A DNA stretch of 64,000 nucleotides from NCBI RefSeq assembly GCF_031143425.1, contig NC_090440.1, positions 336,477,844 through 336,541,843 on the forward strand, in the 5' to 3' direction. Under the pieces are notes generated by a model, which saw nothing but the letters and a program-made list of their open reading frames with translations, did no database searches and was not told the origin of the DNA. The stretch is from Pleurodeles waltl (Eukaryota; Chordata; Amphibia; Caudata; Salamandridae). Of the stretch, positions 57,915 to 64,000 are shown one piece after another. Position 1 is the first letter of the stretch. Each line of letters starts with the position of its first letter. Both the position numbers and the translations under genes were made by a program.

Positions 57915-59520
57915 GGCAGAGTGTTGTCTGCCCTGGTAAAACACATGTGCAGCTACATAGCTGTCCCCCACGTGGACGATTTGGCCACTGTGATGTCCAG
58001 ATTCCAGATTCCATGCAATGGGACATATCCCCAACATTATTGGGGCAATTGACAGGACACATTTTGCGTTGTCCCCCCGCCAAAATGAACAGGTGTACAT
58101 GAATCATAAGAGTTACCACTCGATGAATGTGCAGATGGTGTGCCTGGCAGACCAGTACATCTCTCACGTCAATGCTGAATATACTGGGTCGGTGCATGAT
58201 GCCTTTGTCCTGAGGAATAGCAGCATCTCAAATGTGATGGGCCAACTACAGAGGCACAGAGGGGCATATTTATACTCTGCGCAGGAATTGCATCGTTTTT
58301 TTTGACGCAATTCCGACGCAAAACTAACTCCATATTTATACTTTGGTGTTAGACGCGTATAGCACCAAAGTCCATGGAGTTTGCGTCATTTTTTAGCGTG
58401 GACACCTACTTTGCGTTAATGATATGTAAGGTAGGCGTTCCCGTCTAAAAAATTGACTCCGAGGCATGTGTGCCGTATTTACACTCCCGGGCAAAATTCA
58501 CACCCGGGAGTGGGCGGGTCAAAAAAAATTACGTACGCCCGCTTTTGCGCCGTTTTTTAGCGCCTGGACAAGGCAGGCGTTAAGGGACCTGTGGGCTCGG
58601 AAGGAGCCCAGAGGTGCCCTCCCATGCCCCCAGGGACACCCCCTGTCACCCTTGCCCACCCCAGGAGGACACCCAAGGCTGGAGGGACCCATCCCAGGGA
58701 CATTAAGGTAAGTTCCGGTAAGTATTTAAAAAAAAAAAAAATTGTGGCATAGGGGGGCCTAACTGGTGCCCCCTACATGCCACTATGCCCAATGACCATG
58801 CCCAGGGGACAGAAGTCCCCTGGGCATGGCCATTGGGCAAGGGGGCATGACTCCTGTCTTTGCTAAGACAGGAGTCATTTCTATGGGGGTTGGGAGTCAA
58901 ACAAAATGGCGCAAATCGGGTTGAGGCAAAAAATTTGCCTCAGCCTGACTTGCCCCATTTTTTGGCGCCCAAGCTCCATATCCCCCTACGCCAGCGCTGC
59001 CTGGTGTACGTCGTTTTTTTCCACGCACACCAGGCAGCGCCGGCGGCTAACGCCGGCTAACGTCATTGATTAAATACGGCGCCCGCATGGCGCTTCAGAA
59101 TGGCATTAGCCGGCGCTAATGTTTTTGACGCAAAACTGCGTTAGCGCAGTTTTGCGTCAAAAAGTATAAATATGGCCCAGAGTGTGGCTAATAGGTGAGC
59201 CTTGGTCCCCACCCACTGTATGTTAGTGTATGCCTCTGGTGTTACCCTCATAGGAAAGTGTGTGGCAAAATTCTGTCCCTCAATACCTGCAGGTGACTCT
59301 GGCTGCCCAAAACCTATCGTGCTGCTGACCCCTGTGAGGAATGCCAGGACAAGGGCTGAAGAACGTTATAATGCAGCACATGGGCGAACCAGGCGGGTCA
59401 TCGAAAGAACCTTCGGCCTCCTGAAGACCAGGTTCAGGTGCCTCCAACTGACAGATTGATCCCTGTGCTACTCACCCAAGAAGGTCTGCCAGATAGTAGT
59501 GGAATGCTGCATGTTGCCCT
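57915..59520 (+). pseudogene. HARBI1-type nuclease fragment H4, split by a MITE
   Basis: Sequence resumes mid-gene with RVLSALVKHMCSYIA, then AIDRTHFALSPRQNEQVY (first acidic motif; in phase here, unlike H1 and H3), QYISHVNAEYTGSVHDAF. A 916-bp MITE is inserted at 58,262-59,177. After it come the last exon 1 codons, a GTGAGC...CTGCAG intron (59,195-59,292, 98 bp) and exon 2 from 59,293: [41 protein letters not shown] near 59,458 interrupts it. The C-terminus is missing: at about 59,520 the gene is fused to the convergent Myb gene by a deletion. Confidence 0.85.
58262..59177. mobile_element. 916-bp hairpin-rich MITE inside the H4 nuclease exon
   Basis: Direct CAGAG repeats (58,257-58,261 and 59,178-59,182) flank inverted ends GGGCATATTTATACT and, from the right, GGCCATATTTATACT. 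The interior is GC-rich with several strong foldbacks: ACTCCCGGG/CCCGGGAGT around 58,482-58,510, a 23-bp stem with one mismatch at 58,788-58,837, and a perfect 14-bp stem at 58,847-58,878. A short A run lies near 58,730. It has no transposase. Removing it and one CAGAG copy rejoins nuclease coding sequence. Confidence 0.88.
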
Positions 59521-60533
59521 GTGCCTGTGACCCCCGAACAGTGTGCCCACTGCCACTGACCTCAGGTCCCTGATTGTCTTGGGTATGAGGTGCGACCTGG
59601 GGTCCCTGTACAGGTGGGCACACTGCTGATTGACGTGTCATGGGCACTGAGGTGTGGGTATGCTGGGTGGGTGCTGTGGTGTTGGTTCCTGATGGAGGAG
59701 GCTCTGTGGTTGTCTGTGAGTGGGCTTGGGTAACCGGCTGTCCAGTGGTCCCGATGGGCCAGGTAGGTCATCCAGATCCAGAAGTCCAGAGTTACTGTCA
59801 TCACTGTGGACAACTTCTGTTGAGGGACTGGATAGTCGTGGCACCTCCTCTCCACTGTTATTGGCTGGGGTACCTGAGGGAATGTAAGTGTTGTATAATG
59901 CTTCTGGTGTATGACATTTGTACATCCCTGGCTTCCCCTCTATCGTTGGTGTTGCCCTGCCACCTTTTGCTTGTGTATGGAGATGTATTGTGGGAATTTT
60001 AGTTTCCCTGTGCTGTTAATGCTTTAATGATGTGTGTCCTTGCAGAGCTGGGAGGGGTGTCCATTCATTGGTGTATCTTGCAGGGCTTGGCAATGTGGTT
60101 AGTCATAGGTGTAGGTGCAGTATGTGGGATGCAGTGGAGTGATGGGAGTGGGGGTGAGGGTGTGAGATGGCATGCAAGTATGGGGGTTGATAAGTAGTAA
60201 ATGTTGACTTAACAGTGTCCAGTCCTCCGGCTACTCCAGCGAGTCCCTCAAGATGCAGTAATGCCAGTACTTGCTCCTCCCATGCTGTGAGCTGTGGGGG
60301 AGGAGGTGGGGATCCACCGCCAGTCCTCTGTATGGCGAGCTGGTATCTTGCTGCAATGGAATGTACCTTCCCCAGTAGGTTGTTCCACCTCTTCCTGATG
60401 CCGTCCCTTGTTCTTGGGTGCTGTCCCACGTCATTCCGTCATTCACCCTGTCCACGATTCTCTGCCATAGCTACATCTTCCTTGCAATGGAAATCTGCTG
60501 TACCTGTGCTTCAAGCAGCTGTAGCTCTACCAG
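59520..60533 (-). pseudogene. Harbinger Myb/SANT-like gene fragment H4
   Basis: Exon 1 remnants run from 60,533 (cut by the LTR-like element) to about 60,218, with WQRIVDRVN-type sequence, a QHPRTRDGIRKRWNNLLGKV block and GGGSPPPPPQLTAWEEQVL. Exon 2 remnants cover about 59,875-59,520 with SPSTEVVHSDDSNSGLLDLDD and a Pro/Thr/Gln-rich linker. The N-terminal part of the domain is missing on one side and the coiled coil and basic tail on the other. Several frame changes are present. Confidence 0.75.
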
Positions 60534-63467
60534 TGGGAAAGTACCATCTTGCCTGGCATGTCACCCTCATTTTTACTTGTGTGTCAGTTTGTTTTTCCCT
60601 GTGTCACTGGGATCCTGCTAGCCAGGACCCCAGTGCTCATAGTTGGTGGCCTATATGTGTTCCCTGTGTGGTGCCTAACTGTATCACTGAGGCTCTGCTA
60701 TCCAGAACCTCAGTGTTTATGCTCTCTCTGCTTTTAAAATTGTCATTGAAGGCTAGTGACCATTTTCACCATTTCGGATTGGCACACTGGAACACTCTTA
60801 TAATTCCCTACTATATGGTACCTAGGTACCCAGGGTATTGGGTTCCATGAGATCCCTATGGGCTGCAGCATTTCTTTTGCCACCCATAGGGAGCTCAGAT
60901 AATTCTTACACAGGACTGCCACTTCAGCCTGAGTGAAATAACATCCACGTTATTTCAAAGCCATTTTACACTGCACTTAAGTAACTTATAAGTCACCTAT
61001 ATGTCTAACCCTCACTTAGTGAAGGTTAGGTGCAAAGTTACTTAGTGTGAGGGCACCCTGGCACTAGCCAAGGTGACCGCACATTGTTCAGGGCAAATTC
61101 CCCGGACTTTGTGAGTGCGGGGACACCATTACAACCTTGCACTACATATAGGTCAATACCTATATGTAGGGTCACAATGGTAACTCCGAACATGGCCATG
61201 TAACATGTCTAGGATCATGGAATTGTCACCCTAATACCATTCTGGTATTGGGGGGGACAACTCTATGTATCCCGTGGGCTCCAGCAAAGAGCCCGGGTAC
61301 TACCAAACCATCTCTCCGGGGTTTTATCTGCAGCTACCGCTGCTGCCAACCCTCAGACAGGTTGCTGCCTCCCTGGGGCCTGGGCAGCCCAGTCCCAGGA
61401 AGGCAGAACAAAGGATTTCCTCTGAGACTTTGGAAATAGGTGTTAAGGGACTGAGAGGAGTAGCCTCTCCTGGCCTCTGGAAGTGCTTTGAAGGGCACAG
61501 ATGGTGCCCTCCTTGCATGAGCCAATCTACACTGGTTCAGGAATACCCCCAGCCCTGCTCTGATGCAAACCTGGACAAAGGAAAGGGGAGTGACCACTCC
61601 CCTGACCAACACCTCCCAAGGGGAGGTGCCCAGAGCTCCTCCAGTTTGTCCCAGGCCTCTGCCACCTTGGATGCAGAGGTGTGAGGGCACAATGGACACC
61701 TCTGAGTGGCCAGTGCCAGCAGGTGACATCAGAGACCCCTCCTGATAGGTGCTTACCTCTCGCTGTAGCCAATCCTCCTCTGAGGGCTATTTAGGGTCTC
61801 TCCTGTGGGTTTCTCTTCAGATACTGAATGCAAGAGCTCACCAGAGTTCCTCTGCATCTCTCTAGATTTCTGCCAAGGATCGACCGCTGACTGCTCCAGG
61901 ACACCTACAAAACTGCAACAAAGTAGCAAGACGACTTCCAGCAACATTGTAGCGCTTAATCCTGCCTGCTTTCTCAGCTGTTTCCTGGTGGCTTCCAGTG
62001 CAGGGTGAAGGCAGACAGCCCTCAGAGCATGCACCAAGAAGAAATCTCCAGCGGGTCGACGGAGTCTTCCCCCTGCTAACGCAGGCACCAAACTTCTGCA
62101 TCACCGGTCCTCTGGAATCTTCCCCCTGCTAACGCAGGCACCAAACTTCTGCATCACCGGTCTTCTGGGTCCCTCTCATCTTGACGAGTGTGGTCCCTAG
62201 TACACAGGAGCTGGATCCAAGTGACCCCAACAGTCCAGAGGTCCTTCTGTCCAAATTTGGTGGAGGTAAGTCATTGCCTCCCCACACCAGACAGTAATCC
62301 TGTGTACTGCGTGAACTGCAGCTGCTAGGGCTTCTGTGCACTTTTGCAAGGAATCCTTTGTGCACAGCATAGCCCAGGTCCCCAGCACTCCGTCCTGCAT
62401 TGCCCAACTTGCTTAGTGGGACCCTCTTTTGTTGTGCTGAGACGACTGTCATGCTCAGATCTTCTGAATACCTATTCACGTGCTTCTGCGGGTGCTGCCT
62501 GCTTCTGCGTGGGCTTTCTCTGTTGCCGAGTGCCCCCTCTGTCTCCTCCTCCAAGGGGCGACCTCCTGGTTCTTCCTGGGCCCTGACAGCACCCAAAACC
62601 TTCAACTGTGACTCTTGCAGCTAGCAAGGCCTGTTTGTGGTCTTTCTGCGTGGAAACAACTCTGCATCCTCCAGCATGCCGTGCGACATCTTCTGACCAA
62701 AGGAGAAGTTCCTGGCACCTTCCATTGTTGCAGAATCTTCTGCTTCTTCCACCCGGAGGCAGCCCTTTTGCACCTTCATCCGGGGTTTAGTGGGCTCCTG
62801 CCCCACCTGGACACTTGCATGACTCTTGCACTTGGTCCCCTTCCTTTGCAGTCAGTTGTTGTCTTTGTAGAATCCCCTATCTCGACTTTACTGTCTTTCT
62901 GGGGAAGTAGGGTAACTTTACTCCTATTTTCCAGGGTCTTGGGTAGGGGTATCTTGGACACCCTTAGTGTTTTATTACACTCCCAGCGACCCTCTACACA
63001 CTACACTAGGCCTGTGGTCCATTCGTGGTTCGCATTCCACTTTTGGAGTATATGGTTTGTGTTGCCCCTAGGCCTATTTTCTCCTATTGCATTCTGTTGT
63101 GTTCTACAGTGTTTGCACTACTTTTCTAAGTGTTTTACTTACCTGATTTTGGTTTGTGTGTATATTACTTACCTACTAAGGGAGTATATCCTCTGAGATA
63201 CTTTTGGCATATTGTCACTAAAATAAAGTACCTTTATTTTTAGTAACTCTAACTATTATGTTTTCTTACAATATAGTGCTAAGTGATATGAGTGGTATAT
63301 TAGGAGCTTTGCATGTCTCCTAGTTCAGCCTAAGCTGCTCTGCTATAACTACCTCTAGCAGTCTAAGCTGCTAGAACACCTCTAATCTACTAATAAGGGA
63401 TAACTGGACCTGGCACAAGGTGTAAGTACCACAAGGTACCCACTTTAAGCCAGGCCAGCCTCCTACA
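60534..63467 (+). mobile_element. LTR-like repeat, family A, complete copy (2,934 bp)
   Basis: It begins TGGGAAAGTACCATCTTGCC and ends CCAGCCTCCTACA, a TG...CA element. A polyadenylation signal AATAAA lies at 63,222-63,227, about 240 bp from the right end, as expected near an R region in this orientation. A 53-bp tandem duplication starts at 62,065 and 62,118. ORFs are short and unrelated to gag or pol, so it may be a solo LTR or a non-autonomous element. Flanks ACCAG and TACCC do not match, and the sequences on the two sides come from oppositely oriented Harbinger Myb genes. Confidence 0.8.
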
Positions 63468-64000
63468 TACCCCCATCACAGACCTGCCTGAACACCCATC
63501 ACCACAGCATGCCCATTAGAGAGAATCACCTAGCCCACAAAATCATCACACACACAAGGCAAAGCTGACAGGGCAATCACAACCATACAGGGAAACACAC
63601 CCATGCACAAGATGGCACACGTAGATACAATAACACTGCATTTGCATTCCCACAGGACCCCTACTCAATGTCACCGGAGAGAAGGTGCCAGCAACATCCA
63701 GTCCCCCCACAGAAGAGGCCCACAGTGATGACAGCAGCTCTGCATGCCTGGATCACGATGACGAACCTGGCCCATCAGGGACCTCGTGACAGTCGGTTAC
63801 CCTGCCACAGTCCCAACCCACCATAGAGCCTCCCCCTCAGGAAACACCACCACAGCACCCACCCAGCGGGCCTATGCCACTGTCCCCAGGACACAACAAT
63901 CAGAAGTGTGTCCACCACTACAGGGACCCCAGGCAATCCCACAAACACAGGACGATCAGGGACCTGGGGTCAGTGGCAGTGGGCACATGGTTCAGAGGCA
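63468..64000 (+). pseudogene. Harbinger Myb/SANT-like gene fragment H5, runs off the window
   Basis: 63,468-63,650 resembles Myb gene intron 1 (A/C-rich). At 63,651 a CACAG acceptor is followed by exon 2 sequence equivalent to H1 and H3: a LNVTGEKVPATSSPPTEEAH-type start, SDDSSSACLDHDDEPGPSG, an in-phase TGA near 63,787, then the Pro/Gln-rich linker. Exon 1 with the DNA-binding domain is absent. The copy continues past the end of the window, so its nuclease and terminus are not visible. Confidence 0.75.

Noticed and set aside
61265..63196. Several 100-190 codon ORFs inside the family A element
   Set aside because: They occur on both strands in overlapping frames, have no recognisable domain, and the same region in the reverse copies at 1-1,690 and 14,597-15,300 does not preserve them.

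Overview
The window looks like a stretch of a very large vertebrate genome, most likely a newt (Salamandridae, Pleurodeles-like). This is inference. The support is: nearly wall-to-wall transposable elements, several PIF/Harbinger transposons with spliceosomal introns, long TG...CA LTR-like repeats that occur several times within 64 kb, a broken retroviral provirus, and a two-copy tandem repeat with hammerhead-ribozyme cores and an octamer that resembles newt satellite 2. I see no convincing host gene, rRNA, tRNA or prokaryotic feature.

Layout. 1-19 kb: an old endogenous retrovirus (gag-like region, RT fragment, env-like region, polypurine tract, 3' LTR) broken up by two Harbinger elements. 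H1 (4,349-7,937) lacks one half. H2 (9,012-17,108) is essentially full length, sits between CATG target duplications and carries its own LTR-repeat insertion. 19-25 kb: unassigned sequence, then LTR-like repeats, one hosting a Harbinger MITE, and a fragment of another Myb/SANT-type ORF. 25.3-33.5 kb: a second full-length Harbinger, H3, between CTAG repeats, with three tandem arrays near its left end. 33.5-52 kb: mostly unassigned DNA with MITEs, the satellite-2-like dimer, an LTR-like repeat, two LINE fragments and a second hammerhead-like core. 52-64 kb: another LTR-like repeat, then a scrambled zone of Harbinger pieces, a LINE fragment, a 0.9-kb hairpin-rich MITE and a complete 2.9-kb LTR-like element.

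How the genes fit together. H2 and H3 share one three-gene plan. A HARBI1-type DDE nuclease and a two-exon Myb/SANT-plus-coiled-coil protein are convergent (tail to tail). A third, three-exon gene with a second Myb/SANT-like domain (NAIF1-like) is divergent from the nuclease and shares a roughly 0.5-kb CCAAT-box promoter region with it. Canonical Harbingers encode only the nuclease and one Myb-like protein, so the third gene is the main architectural surprise. Nearly all the genes are broken. The exception is the Myb gene of H1 (5,815-7,338), which reads open across both exons.

Limits: all family assignments come from reading motifs by eye, and element ends without target duplications are approximate.
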